Positions 27,486-36,825 are shown, counted from the first letter of the stretch. The stretch: DNA of 64,000 bases from Gemmatimonadota bacterium (GCA_016874005.1 VGVQ01000003.1:99019-163018), one strand, 5' to 3'. Numbers and translations are program-made. The notes: generated from the sequence alone by a model not told the origin.

Positions 27486-28051
27486 TTGCCGAAATCGTGC
27501 GCCGCCGCTGTCGGGAAGCCGCCGATCTGATCGCGGGTCTCGATGGGCAAGCGGATCGGATCGCGGCGATCGCCGAGCAATACCGCCGAGCGTTTGTCGG
27601 GGGCGGGACGGTGTTCTTCGCGGGCAATGGCGGGAGCGCCGCCCATGCCCAGCACATCGCGGCGGAATACTCGGTTCGCTTCCGGGCCGAGCGACCGCCG
27701 TACCGGGCGATGGCGCTCACCCCGGACGCACCGGGCCTGACGGCGGCCGGCAACGACCTCGGGTTCGATCAGATCTACGCCCGGCAAATCGAGGCCCTGG
27801 CTCGGCCCGGCGACCTGCTCGTGGTGGTGAGCACTAGCGGCCAGAGCCCCAACTTGCTGGAGGCCGCCCGGGCCGCCCGCCGACGCGGGATCGCGGTCGT
27901 GGGGCTCCTCGGACGCGATGGCGGACTCCTGGCTGGTTTGGTGGACGATGCCCTGGTAGTTCAGAGTGGTGACACGGCCCGGATCCAGGAGGCTCACTTG
28001 GTCATCGATCACATCATCGTCGAAATGATCGAGCGGGGTGGCGCGTCATGA
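27482..28051 (+). CDS. gmhA: Phosphoheptose isomerase (SIS domain)
   Basis: 189 aa, ATG at 27482 in the previous stop codon (the track start at 27461 is too early). SIS-fold motifs: VFFAGNGGSAAHAQHIAAEY, TAAGNDLGFDQIYARQIEAL, VVVSTSGQSPNLLEAARAAR and GDTARIQEAHLVIDHIIVE. GmhA converts sedoheptulose 7-phosphate to D-glycero-D-manno-heptose 7-phosphate, the first step to ADP-heptose or GDP-heptose. A kinase for a later step is encoded on the minus strand at 38-39 kb; gmhB is not in the window. Confidence 0.92.
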   Translation: MIAEIVRRRCREAADLIAGLDGQADRIAAIAEQYRRAFVGGGTVFFAGNGGSAAHAQHIAAEYSVRFRAERPPYRAMALTPDAPGLTAAGNDLGFDQIYARQIEALARPGDLLVVVSTSGQSPNLLEAARAARRRGIAVVGLLGRDGGLLAGLVDDALVVQSGDTARIQEAHLVIDHIIVEMIERGGAS

Positions 28052-28800
28052 TCACCCTAGCCGGTCGGTCGGTGCTGGTCACCGGAGGCTCGCGGGGGAT
28101 CGGCAAAGCGGTCGCCCTGCTCGCGGCCAAGGCCGGGGCCGACGTCGCGATCACCTATCGGTCGCGGGCTGGTGACGCCGAGGCGGTGGCCAGACAGATA
28201 CGCGACCTGGGCCGCCGGGCGTACATCGGCGGTGGCGACCACGCCGATCCCGCAGTCGTCGGTCGGATCTTTCGGGAGGTCAAGGCCGTCTTTGGTGGTC
28301 TCGATGGCTTCGTTGCGAACGCCGGCGTTTGGCCGCCGGCCGAGGTAGCGCTGCGGGACATGGCCGAGCGCCAGTGGCGAGGCACCATGATGCAAAACGT
28401 GGACGGGGTCTTCCACACCACGAAGGCGTCACTCGAATTGCTGCGGCCGGGCGGCGCCATTGTTCTCGTGTCGAGTACCGCGGGCCAGCGGGGCGAACCA
28501 TTCCACGCCGACTACGCCGCGTCGAAGGGGGCCCTGATCTCGCTCACCAAAGCCTTGTGCGTCGAGTGTGCTCCGGGCATCAGGGTCAATTGTGTCGCGC
28601 CGGGCTGGGTCGACACCGAGATGGTTGCCAGTGCCCTCGAGGGCTCCGAGCGCGATCGGGTCACGGCGGGCATTCCGCTCGGGCGGATTCCGCCTCCGGA
28701 GGACATCGCCGGACCGATCGTCTTCCTGCTGAGCGCCTGGGCGCGACACATCACGGGTGAGGTCCTCAACGTCAACGGGGGAAGCGTGTTGTGCGGGTAA
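28048..28800 (+). CDS. Short-chain dehydrogenase/reductase, FabG-like
   Basis: 250 aa, ATGA overlap with gmhA. Rossmann glycine motif (VLVTGGSRGIGKAV), NAG motif (FVANAGVWPPAE), catalytic Ser (VLVSSTAGQRG) and YxxxK (YAASKGALISLTK) are all present, and the C-terminus (EVLNVNGGSVLCG) is typical of FabG-like enzymes. It would reduce or oxidise a ketone/alcohol with NAD(P)H. The substrate cannot be read from sequence; the position after gmhA would allow a sugar or lipid substrate. Confidence 0.88.
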   Translation: MITLAGRSVLVTGGSRGIGKAVALLAAKAGADVAITYRSRAGDAEAVARQIRDLGRRAYIGGGDHADPAVVGRIFREVKAVFGGLDGFVANAGVWPPAEVALRDMAERQWRGTMMQNVDGVFHTTKASLELLRPGGAIVLVSSTAGQRGEPFHADYAASKGALISLTKALCVECAPGIRVNCVAPGWVDTEMVASALEGSERDRVTAGIPLGRIPPPEDIAGPIVFLLSAWARHITGEVLNVNGGSVLCG

Positions 28801-28822
28801 GCCCGGCCAAGGTCCGGCGGGC

Positions 28823-30001
28823 GTGACGGCCCGGGCCAGGCTCGACCTTCCCGCCGAAGTGGTCGAGATCGCCACGACGCTCGAGGCGGCGGGGCACGAG
28901 ACGTGGTGCGTCGGCGGGGCGCTTCGGGACGCTCACTTCGGCACGGTGCCCGATGACGTCGACCTCGCCACCAGCGCCACGCCGGATCAGGTTCAGTCGC
29001 TGTTCCGGCACACCGTGCCGGTGGGAATCAAGTTCGGCACCGTCGGGGTGTTGGATCGCCACCGCCGGCTCCACGAAGTCACCACCTTTCGACACGACGT
29101 CCAAACGGATGGCCGCCACGCCGTGGTGGCGTATGGGGCCTCGCTCGAGGACGACCTGGCTCGCCGGGATTTCACCATCAACGCCATGGCGTATCACCCG
29201 CTGCGCGGCGAGTGGCGCGATCCGTTCGGAGGAGCGGCCGACCTCGAACGGCGGGTGATTCGGGCGGTCGGGAACCCCGCCGACCGGTTCCGCGAGGACT
29301 ACCTCCGGATTCTCCGGGCCATCCGTTTCGCCGCGCGGCTCGATTTCTCGATCGACCCGGCCACCTGGTCGGCCGCGATGGCCGAGGCCGGCGGGCTGGA
29401 CCGGCTCTCGGCCGAACGGGTCCGGGATGAATGGTTCCGGAGCCTCGAGACGGCCCAGTCGCTGGAGCGGATGATCCGGCTCTGGCACGACGTTGGGGCC
29501 GCCCGCCAATGGATGGCCGGTCTGGTGACCCACTCGCCGTTCCCACCGGGGCCGATCGAGCCGCGCGACCCGGTGGCGCTCACGGCGGCGCTGGTCGCCG
29601 ACCCGGTTGGCACCTTGGGCCGACTCAAGGCATCGGGGGCGGAGATCGAGCGGGTCGGACGGATCGTGGCGGGCCCGCGGATTCCCGAGAGCGGGGATGA
29701 GCGGGTGGTCCGCAGGTGGCTCGCGGCGGTCGGTCCGGCCGCCGACGACCTGATCCTGCTCGACCGGTGGCGGACGGGCCGGCCGGGGTGGGTGACGCCG
29801 ATCGTCTCGGTCATCCGATCTCGGCGAGACCCGCTGACCCGGTCGGACCTCGCGGTGAGCGGGGCCGATCTGATCGCGGCCGGGATCGGTCCGGGGCCAC
29901 ACCTCGGCCGAGTCCTGGCCGAGCTGCTCGACGCGGTGCTCGACGACCCGGGCAGCAACCGTCGCGAGGTATTGTTGGCTCGCGCGCGCCGGGTGCCGTG
30001 A
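28823..30001 (+). CDS. cca: CCA tRNA nucleotidyltransferase
   Basis: 392 aa from the GTG at 28823, 22 nt after the SDR stop; the track start at 28757 lies inside the SDR gene. Class II nucleotidyltransferase motifs: CVGGALRDAHFGTVPDDVDLA (GG and DxD metal site), FGTVGVLDRHRRLHEVTTFR and RRDFTINAMAYHP, then REDYLRILRAIRFAARLDF. It adds or repairs the CCA end of tRNAs, which matters here because the two tRNA genes in the window do not encode CCA. It overlaps rarA (GTGA). Confidence 0.93.
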   Translation: MTARARLDLPAEVVEIATTLEAAGHETWCVGGALRDAHFGTVPDDVDLATSATPDQVQSLFRHTVPVGIKFGTVGVLDRHRRLHEVTTFRHDVQTDGRHAVVAYGASLEDDLARRDFTINAMAYHPLRGEWRDPFGGAADLERRVIRAVGNPADRFREDYLRILRAIRFAARLDFSIDPATWSAAMAEAGGLDRLSAERVRDEWFRSLETAQSLERMIRLWHDVGAARQWMAGLVTHSPFPPGPIEPRDPVALTAALVADPVGTLGRLKASGAEIERVGRIVAGPRIPESGDERVVRRWLAAVGPAADDLILLDRWRTGRPGWVTPIVSVIRSRRDPLTRSDLAVSGADLIAAGIGPGPHLGRVLAELLDAVLDDPGSNRREVLLARARRVP

Positions 30002-31314
30002 CGGACGGAGGGCTGTTCGCGCCGGCGGGACCGCTCGCCGATCGGATCCGGCCGCGGTCACTCGAGGAGTTCGTCGGCCAGCGTCATCTCCTGGCTCCGG
30101 GGAAGGCGTTAGGCGACGCCATCCGCCGAGGCGACCTCACCTCGACCATCTTCTGGGGGCCGCCCGGCGTCGGGAAGACCACCCTGGCCCGACTGGTCGC
30201 CCAGCACACCGGCCGCGAGTTCGTGGGGTTCAGCGCGGTGACCGAGGGCGTGCCCAGGGTCCGCGAGATCATCAAGGAAGCGGAAGCCCGCCTCGTCCTC
30301 GGGCGGGGCACCATTCTCTTCTGCGATGAGATCCACCGATTCAACCGGGCCCAGCAGGATGCGTTCCTGCCGCACGTCGAGCGGGGCACCATCACCCTGA
30401 TCGGCGCCACGACGGAGAACCCCAGCTTCAGCCTCAATGGGGCACTGTTGTCGCGGGCCAGGGTCTTCGTGCTCGAGTCGCTAGCGGCGGCGGATCTGAT
30501 GGCCTTGCTCCGGCGGGCGTTGTCCGACGACGATCGCGGGCTCGGGGCCCAGGGTGTCACGGCCGACGACGCGGCGCTCGCCGCGATCGCGGTTCAAGCG
30601 GACGGAGATGCCCGGCTCGCCTTGACCACTCTCGAGGCGGCGGCACTTCACGTCGGACTGCGCGGTCATCTGACCGAGGCGGTGTTGAGCGAGGTGCTGG
30701 CGCGACGGGTCCCCCGGTACGACGCGACGGGGGAGGAGCATTACAACCTGCTCTCGGCGTATCACAAGGCACTCCGGGGGAGCGACCCTGACGGGGCCTT
30801 GTATTGGGCCGCCCGGATGATCGAGGGCGGGGAAGATCCCCGCACCCTGTTCCGGCGGGCGATCGCGATGGCGGCCGAGGATATCGGCTTGGCCGATCCC
30901 AACGCCTTGCTCATGGCGGTGGCGGCGCAGTCCGCCTACCAGGTGCTCGGGCCGCCGGAGGGGTATCTACCACTGGCCGAAATGACCATCTACCTCGCGA
31001 CCGCGCCGAAATCCAATAGCACGGTCGTGGCACTCGGGGCGGCGTTCGACGCGGCCCGGACGACCCCGGCAGAACCGGTGCCCCTGCACCTTCGAAACGC
31101 CCCGACGAGCCTGATGAAGGACCTGGGATACGGCACGGGGTACCGATATGCTCACGATGGGCCGGGTCATTACCTTCCCCAGGACTACCTTCCAGCCGCG
31201 CTCAAGGGGACTGCTTTCTACTCGCCGGGGACCATCGGCTTCGAGACGAAGGTGGCGGAGCGGCTCCGGTGGTGGCGGGAACGGTCCAGGGACTCGGAAC
31301 CCAAGGGAGACTGA
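29998..31314 (+). CDS. rarA: Replication-associated recombination ATPase RarA/MgsA
   Basis: 438 aa, GTG at 29998 in the cca stop. AAA+ clamp-loader-like protein: RPRSLEEFVGQRHLL, Walker A (FWGPPGVGKTTLARL), Walker B (TILFCDEIHRFNRAQQD), sensor 1 (LIGATTENPSF), and the C-terminal MgsA tetramerisation part (KALRGSDPDGALYWAARMIE, AEDIGLADP). It acts at stalled replication forks together with RecA and SSB. Confidence 0.95.
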   Translation: MTDGGLFAPAGPLADRIRPRSLEEFVGQRHLLAPGKALGDAIRRGDLTSTIFWGPPGVGKTTLARLVAQHTGREFVGFSAVTEGVPRVREIIKEAEARLVLGRGTILFCDEIHRFNRAQQDAFLPHVERGTITLIGATTENPSFSLNGALLSRARVFVLESLAAADLMALLRRALSDDDRGLGAQGVTADDAALAAIAVQADGDARLALTTLEAAALHVGLRGHLTEAVLSEVLARRVPRYDATGEEHYNLLSAYHKALRGSDPDGALYWAARMIEGGEDPRTLFRRAIAMAAEDIGLADPNALLMAVAAQSAYQVLGPPEGYLPLAEMTIYLATAPKSNSTVVALGAAFDAARTTPAEPVPLHLRNAPTSLMKDLGYGTGYRYAHDGPGHYLPQDYLPAALKGTAFYSPGTIGFETKVAERLRWWRERSRDSEPKGD

Positions 31315-31328
31315 CAATTTCAAGGACC

Positions 31329-32606
31329 ATGATCGACGTGGCGCCGCCGGTCGAACGAGCCGTGCTGGTCGGGGCGCCGCGGAAGGGCAGTGACGACGCA
31401 GCGCATCTGACAGAGCACCTCGACGAGTTGGCTCGATTGGTGGACACGGCTGGGGCGCTCGTCGTCGGCCGGTTGTCGCAGCAGGTCGCGACCCCGAATC
31501 CCGCAACCCTGATCGGAGAAGGAAAGGTCGTCGAGCTCGAGGCGTTGATCGCCGAGCTCGGGGCGACCCTGGTGATCTTCGACGAGGAACTGGCCCCGGT
31601 GCAGGGCGCCAACCTCGAAAAGCAGCTCGGGGTTCGGGTCATGGATCGGGCGGAAGTCATTCTCGACATCTTCTCCACTCGGGCCCGGACCGCCGAGGCC
31701 AAGCTGCAGGTGGAGCTGGCGCAGCTCGAGTATCTGTTGCCGCGGTTGGCCCGAATGTGGACGCACTTGTCCCGAATCCGGGGCGGTATCGGTCTGCGAG
31801 GGCCCGGCGAAACCCAGCTCGAGACCGACCGCCGGATGATCCGCAAGAAGATCCAGCACCACCGGGCCAAGCTCCGCGACGTGGCGCGGCATCGAGAAGT
31901 GCTGCGATCGGGCCGCCAGGCGATGCTCTGCGCCGCGCTGGTTGGCTACACCAACGCTGGCAAATCGAGCATTCTCCGAGGGCTGACGGGCGAGCGAGAG
32001 ATCGTCGTGGAGGACCGGCTTTTCGCGACGCTGGATACGCTGACCCGGGAGGTCGATCTCGGCGGCGGGCAGAAAGCGCGGGTTACCGATACGGTGGGCT
32101 TCATCCGGAAACTTCCCCATCACTTGGTGGCCAGCTTCCGGGCGACCCTCGAAGAAGCGCGCGGCGCCGATGTGCTCCTTCACGTGGTCGACGCGAGCCA
32201 TCTGGAATGGGAGGAGCACATTCGGGTCGTCGACCAAGTCCTGGCCGAGCTCGAGCTGTCGGACAAAGCAGTGATCATGGTGTTCAACAAGGCGGATCGG
32301 CTGGCGGATCCGGCCGGATTCGCCATCCGGGCGACCTCGCTGTTTGGCGACGCGGTCGTGGTGAGCGCCGTCGCGGCCGAGGGGCTTACCGCTCTGAAGG
32401 CGCTCCTCGCGGCGAAGAGCCGGGCCCTCCGGCCGCCGGTGCGGGTCGTGGTGCCTGCGACCGATGGGAAGCGGATTGCCGAGGTGTATCGGTCTGGGGA
32501 GGTGGTTTCGCGGGAGGACACCCCGGAAGGCGTAGCGTTTCTGGTGAGGCTGGAGGACTGGAAGGCCAAGCGGTTGGGGGAAGCGGCCAGGGGAACCACC
32601 GAGTGA
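31329..32606 (+). CDS. hflX: Ribosome-associated GTPase HflX
   Basis: 425 aa from the ATG at 31329, 14 nt after rarA. The HflX N-terminal domain (ARLVDTAGALVVGRLSQQ, NPATLIGEGKV) is followed by the linker motif RGPGETQLETDRR. The G domain has G1 (LVGYTNAGKSSILRGL), G3 (TDTVGFIRKLPHHLV) and G4 (VFNKADRL). HflX splits stalled or heat-damaged 70S ribosomes. The gene ends 7 nt before the flippase. Confidence 0.95.
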   Translation: MIDVAPPVERAVLVGAPRKGSDDAAHLTEHLDELARLVDTAGALVVGRLSQQVATPNPATLIGEGKVVELEALIAELGATLVIFDEELAPVQGANLEKQLGVRVMDRAEVILDIFSTRARTAEAKLQVELAQLEYLLPRLARMWTHLSRIRGGIGLRGPGETQLETDRRMIRKKIQHHRAKLRDVARHREVLRSGRQAMLCAALVGYTNAGKSSILRGLTGEREIVVEDRLFATLDTLTREVDLGGGQKARVTDTVGFIRKLPHHLVASFRATLEEARGADVLLHVVDASHLEWEEHIRVVDQVLAELELSDKAVIMVFNKADRLADPAGFAIRATSLFGDAVVVSAVAAEGLTALKALLAAKSRALRPPVRVVVPATDGKRIAEVYRSGEVVSREDTPEGVAFLVRLEDWKAKRLGEAARGTTE

Positions 32607-32613
32607 CCGCCTG

Positions 32614-34065
32614 ATGCTAGTCTCGAACGCCTTTCGCTACAGCCTGGCACGCGGTCTTCCTGGGTTGGCCAATTTCTTCGCTTTGGCGCTCTTCACCCGG
32701 CTGCTCGGGCCGACCGGGTATGGCTCGTATGCGTTGGTGATCGCGACGGTTGGGTTAGCCTACGCGGTATTGTTCCAGTGGCTCAGCCTGGCGACGCTGC
32801 GATTCGCGCAGTCGCAGTTGGCCGATCGGGCGACCGTGCTCGTGTCGGTCCGGCGGTGGTATTGGCGGATCGCGGCAGTGGTGGTGGTGCTGGTCGCCGG
32901 GGTCGCGATCGTCGGGGTTCCCGACTTGCCGCGTCCGACGATCGTGCTGGCGGGGGTGCTGCTGCTGGCGCACGCCTGGGTCGAGATCAACCTGATGTTG
33001 GCGAGCGCCGATCGGCGCCCGGGGCGCTACGGTTGGCTCGCGGGGGTCAAGGCGGGTGGGGTGCTGCTGTTCGGCGCGATCGGGGCGTGGAGTGGTTACG
33101 GGTTTGGCGGAGTCGTGGCGGGGGCCTGCGTCGGGTTGGTATTGCCGGCGATTTGGGCGGCGGCGCGCGACTGGCGGGGCCTCGCGGCTGGAGGGGTAGC
33201 GGCGACCGAGGTGGCGCTAGGTCGATACGGGGCCCCTCTGGCGGTGACCTACCTGCTCGATTTCATCATCAGCACATCCGACCGGTTGCTGATCGGGGCG
33301 ATGCTGGGGGCCGCCGCCGCGGGGACCTACGCGGCGGCCTACGATTTGACCCAGCAGTCGATGTGGACGCTGATGATGATCGTCAACCTGTCGGCGTATC
33401 CCTTAATGATGACCGCGGTAGAGCGAAGCGATGCGGTGGCGTTAGGGGCGCTGGGCCGCCGCCACATCGGTCTCCTGCTCGGAATCGGCCTGCCCGTCGC
33501 GGCTGGGCTGGCGGTGCTGGCGCCAGGGATCAGCACCGCGGCCTTCGGCTCGGCTTTCGCTCGCGAGGCAGCCACGGTGCTTCCGATCGTCGCCGTCGCG
33601 ATTCTCCTCGGTGGCCTCAAATCCTATTACTTCGACTTAGCGTTCCAGGCTGGACGATCGACAAAGGGCCAGCTCATTGTCGCGGCCGTGGCCGGGGTGG
33701 CCAACCTGGTGCTCAATATCCTCTGGATTCCGCGGTTCGGGCCGACCGGCGCGGCCGCCGCGACCCTGGCCGCGTACGGCCTCGGGTTGGGCTTGAGCGT
33801 CGTGGCCGGGCGGCGAGTCGTTCCGTTGCCGTTCGGCGGCGCGGACGCCGGCAAACTCCTGTTGGCCGCCACCGCGATGCTGCTGGTGCTCTATCCCTTC
33901 CGGGCGGGTGATGGGTTGCCAGCGCTCGCCGCCAAGATCGTCGTGGGCGCGGCCGTCTACGCCACGATTTGTTGGTTGACCAACCCCGCGGGTGTTCGAG
34001 ATGGGATCCGAGCCTGGTGGCATTCGCGAGCCGCGGGGCCGCCGGCCACCGGGTGGTCGTCGTAG
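32614..34065 (+). CDS. Polysaccharide flippase, MOP/Wzx-like membrane protein
   Basis: 483 aa with about 12-14 hydrophobic segments over the whole length and the N-terminal FxxxLxTRLLGPxGYG motif (FFALALFTRLLGPTGYGSYA) of the MOP exporter superfamily. Such proteins move undecaprenyl-linked sugar units across the inner membrane. The gene uses TTA and TAT codons more often than its neighbours (for example TTA at 32755, 33404, 33441 and 33637), which could mean later acquisition. It is followed 16 nt later by asnB, a pairing common in exopolysaccharide clusters. Confidence 0.85.
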   Translation: MLVSNAFRYSLARGLPGLANFFALALFTRLLGPTGYGSYALVIATVGLAYAVLFQWLSLATLRFAQSQLADRATVLVSVRRWYWRIAAVVVVLVAGVAIVGVPDLPRPTIVLAGVLLLAHAWVEINLMLASADRRPGRYGWLAGVKAGGVLLFGAIGAWSGYGFGGVVAGACVGLVLPAIWAAARDWRGLAAGGVAATEVALGRYGAPLAVTYLLDFIISTSDRLLIGAMLGAAAAGTYAAAYDLTQQSMWTLMMIVNLSAYPLMMTAVERSDAVALGALGRRHIGLLLGIGLPVAAGLAVLAPGISTAAFGSAFAREAATVLPIVAVAILLGGLKSYYFDLAFQAGRSTKGQLIVAAVAGVANLVLNILWIPRFGPTGAAAATLAAYGLGLGLSVVAGRRVVPLPFGGADAGKLLLAATAMLLVLYPFRAGDGLPALAAKIVVGAAVYATICWLTNPAGVRDGIRAWWHSRAAGPPATGWSS

Positions 34066-34081
34066 TCAGGGCGGTCGAGCC

Positions 34082-34945
34082 ATGTGCGGAATAGCCGGGT
34101 TCTTCGGCCCTCCATTCGACTCGGCCGAAGGCGACCGGATCGTCTCCCGGATGAGTACCGCACTTCGGCACCGGGGCCCGGACGACGCCGGAACCTGGAT
34201 CGACGGATCGGCCGGGATCGCGCTGGGCCATCGCCGGCTGGCGGTCCTCGATACTTCGGACCGGGGCCGCCAACCGATGGTGTCACCGAGCGGCCGGTTC
34301 GTCATCACGTACAACGGTGAGATCTACAATTTCGTAGCCTTGCGGCGCGAGGAGGAGCGCCGCGGCACCAGGTTCCGGGGCACTTCGGACACCGAGGTAC
34401 TCGTTGCACTGATCGATCGCCTGGGTGTACGAGAAGCGACCTGTCAGCTGGCAGGGATGTTTGCGTTCGCGGTCTGGGACCGTCGAGAACGATCCGTTTA
34501 CCTAGTTCGAGATCGGATCGGCGAGAAGCCGCTCTACTACGGGGCGGTGGCAGGCACATGGCTGTTTGGCTCGGAACTCAAGAGCCTGGCGTGTCACCCG
34601 GTCTGGACGGGTCGGATCGATCCGGTCGCCGTCAGCCTTTACCTTCGCTACAACTACGTCCCGACGCCTCACTCGATCTTCGAGGGAATTCGGAAGGTCG
34701 ACCCCGGCACGATCGTCACGGTGTCGGAGGGTGGGCGGTTCGCGAGGGAGACGTACTGGGACCTTCAGGCAGCGGTGGCCGATGGACTGAGCAATCCGGT
34801 GGCTGATGGCACCGATGGAATCTCCCTTCTCGAGGAACGGCTGTTGGCAACGATCGGCGAAAGATGCTGGCGGATGTGCGCCGCACCCCGCTATAGACCC
34901 GGCCCAGGCGCGGATACAGCGCGGTTTCCAACTGCCCGAGGGTGA
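34082..34945 (+). pseudogene. asnB: Asparagine synthetase (glutamine-hydrolysing), truncated after the amidotransferase domain
   Basis: The ATG at 34082 gives MCGIAGFFG with the catalytic Cys2 of class II glutamine amidotransferases. The whole glutaminase domain is present (RLAVLDTSDRGRQPM, YNGEIYNFVALR, GTSDTEVLVALID, DRIGEKPLYYG). It reaches the beginning of the synthetase domain (LLEERLLATIGE). There a one-base loss shifts the frame: ATG CTG GCG GAT GTG (MLADV), normally followed by P(L/V)GAFLSGGIDS, lies in the -1 frame. At 34878 the asnB sequence ends and antisense export-gene sequence begins. The ATP-binding SGGxDS motif and about 370 residues are missing, so the product cannot make asparagine. 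Confidence 0.88.
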
Positions 34946-35558
34946 GACTGCCGACGTAGACCTGGCCTACTTGGGGGATGACGACGAACCCTTCTCGGGT
35001 CACTTCCAGGGTGTGGGCCACCTCGACATCCCCAGTGAGAATGAGGACCAGGACATCACCGGGCCCGAGGCGATAGGACGGGTCGACCGGACCAGTCGTC
35101 GGCGGCTGGAACTGGGTGCTAACCCGCCGGAACACATCGAGACCGAAAACCCGGAGTCGTTTCGCGCCGGTATCCGGTTGGGGAAGGTCGCGTCGGAGCA
35201 GGCCCGGCTCGCCGGGAACGCTATCCGTCGCCAGCGGGTCGAATTCGCCCACGGTGGCCAAACCCAGGGCCCGGACGGCCTCGAGCACGCGGCTGACCGG
35301 CTCAGCACCCTCGATCCCCGCTCCATCGGCCGTCAGATAGGCGTCGAGCAAATTCCCGGCATAGCCCGAGGCGATCAGGCGACTCCTGATCTGCTCGGCG
35401 GAGAGGCCCGAGGTGGCGATTCGCTGGCGCAACTGGGCGGTGAGATCCGGCTGGGTTTGGAGCAGCGCCCTGACTTGATCGTTGCCCGGCCGCTGAGCCG
35501 GGGCCACGGTCGCCAGGGTGGCGGTCAGGAGAACCGCCGTGAGCAGGATGGCTCGCAT
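34716..35558 (-). pseudogene. Polysaccharide export (Wza/SLBB-type) protein, 3' end lost
   Basis: Only 34879-35558 (about 226 codons) is family sequence; the rest of the ORF is asnB read backwards. The start has a signal peptide (MRAILLTAVLLTATLATVAPAQ), then a helical region, then the Poly_export domain (SYRLGPGDVLVLILTGDVEV, VIPQVGQVYVGSLTLGQLET, LYPRLGRVYSGVRR). Family members continue with several hundred residues of SLBB domains that form the outer-membrane export pore; here all of them are missing. The start codon abuts the stop of the upstream glycosyltransferase, so both were co-transcribed. Confidence 0.82.
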
Positions 35559-36659
35559 CTAGACTCCTTTGCCCTCCGGGGCTCCGGCCGCCACGAACGC
35601 GACCGTCGCCCGCCAGAAATCGAGTGTCGCCGCGGCGACGGCGCTGGGAACGAACCGAGTGAGGACCCGGTCGCGGGCCCGGGCACCTAACGCTCGACAC
35701 GAGGCTGGATCGGCCACCCACCCTTGAATGGTGGCCGCCATCGCCTCGGTGTCGTCCGCGATCACCCCCGCCTCGCCAACGAGGTCCGGCAGGCAGCCGG
35801 CTCTGGTGACGAGCGGCGTGACGCCGTGACCCATCGCGTCGAGTACGGTCGGTGAATGATACTCAACCCAATGGGCGGTATCCCGCGAAGGCGCCACCAG
35901 ACAGTCGATTTCGCGCCAGAGCGCCTCCGTCGTGTCCCGCCGAATTCCACCGCGCCACTCGACCCGGGACGCCAGTCCGCGCTGCTGGATCTCCCGCTCG
36001 AGGAGCTCCTGTTCCGGTCCCGTGCCCACCACGATCAACCGCCAGCGGCCGAAGGTTCGACCCAGGGCCGCGATGAGGTCGAGGGCGCCGCGTTCCGGAA
36101 CCAATCGACCGACGAACCCCACCGTCAGATCCGGGCCGCGCCCTTCGCTCGCGAGCGGCGGCGGCACCGGCACCCCGGCGAGCGGGATGACCGCCGCGAT
36201 GGCGCGCGGGGCGACCGATCGCAGCTGTCCCATGGTCACCGTGCTCTCGCCGGCCACGCCGGCGGCGTATTCGAGGGTCGCAGTCTGCCGGCGCCGACTG
36301 AGCCACCCCATTTCGCGGTCGACGGGCTGACGGGCAAAGAGAACGTAGGGGATTCCAGCCGCCCGCGCCGCGGCCGCCGCACTGGCGGCCAGGCGACTCT
36401 CCGGATCCAACTCGAGGTGGACGAGATCGGGGCGCTCCGTCGTGATGAGCTGACGAAGGGCCTTGGCGGTGAGGGACACGGCGGTTCGCTCTGGGTCAGT
36501 CGTCTCGGTGATCGCGAGTCCGCTGACTCGTTGCCCCCGGCCTTCGGGGTCGGCGCCATCGGTGGCGACAACCAAATCCGCGCCCAGGGCGGCGATCGCC
36601 CGGTATTTCTCCCACATCGCCGGAACTCTGATGTACTTGGAGAGGACGAGGATCCGCAC
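35559..36659 (-). CDS. GT4-type glycosyltransferase
   Basis: 366 aa, GTG start. The two-domain GT-B layout is visible: an N-terminal acceptor domain (MRILVLSKYIRVPAMWEKYR; RPDLVHLELDPESRLAASAA) and a C-terminal nucleotide-sugar domain with TVGFVGRLVPERGALDLIAA, RLIVVGTGPEQELLER and the EX7E-like region in VAPSRDTAHWVEYHSPTVLDAMGHG. It is probably an inverting or retaining transferase for surface polysaccharide; donor and acceptor are unknown. The stop is immediately followed by the start of the export gene. A -10-like CATAAT lies 8 nt before the start. Confidence 0.85.
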   Translation of the reverse strand: MRILVLSKYIRVPAMWEKYRAIAALGADLVVATDGADPEGRGQRVSGLAITETTDPERTAVSLTAKALRQLITTERPDLVHLELDPESRLAASAAAAARAAGIPYVLFARQPVDREMGWLSRRRQTATLEYAAGVAGESTVTMGQLRSVAPRAIAAVIPLAGVPVPPPLASEGRGPDLTVGFVGRLVPERGALDLIAALGRTFGRWRLIVVGTGPEQELLEREIQQRGLASRVEWRGGIRRDTTEALWREIDCLVAPSRDTAHWVEYHSPTVLDAMGHGVTPLVTRAGCLPDLVGEAGVIADDTEAMAATIQGWVADPASCRALGARARDRVLTRFVPSAVAAATLDFWRATVAFVAAGAPEGKGV

Positions 36660-36735
36660 GGTCCGGTATTATGGCCGGTGTCAACCCGACAGCCAAGGTC
36701 CCGCCCGCCCGGTGCATCGCGAGGCGGAGCGGCCT

Positions 36736-36741
36736 TATCTT
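36736..36741 (+). promoter_or_regulatory. Putative -10 element of the tRNA-Ile2 gene
   Basis: TATCTT ends 10 nt before the tRNA; no good -35 is seen. Confidence 0.4.
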
Positions 36742-36751
36742 GCGTGGCGAC

Positions 36752-36825
36752 GGGCCCTTAGCTCAGGCGGTTAGAGCAGCGGACTCATAATCCGTAGGTC
36801 CTGGGTTCGAATCCCAGAGGGCCCA
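36752..36825 (+). tRNA. tRNA-Ile2 (CAT anticodon, lysidine-modified)
   Basis: A 74-nt cloverleaf: acceptor GGGCCCT/AGGGCCC, D-arm GCTCAGGCGGTTAGAGC, anticodon loop CTCATAA with CAT, T-loop TTCGAAT, discriminator A, and no encoded CCA. A CAT anticodon could mean Met, but the acceptor has C4-G69 and C5-G68, the pairs known to be recognised by TilS. The sequence also resembles known tRNA-Ile2. After lysidine modification it reads AUA. Elongator Met remains a less likely alternative. Confidence 0.9.

Noticed and set aside
36752-36825. tRNA with CAT anticodon as elongator or initiator Met
   Set aside because: C4-G69 and C5-G68 and overall similarity favour tRNA-Ile2; elongator Met is kept only as a minor alternative.
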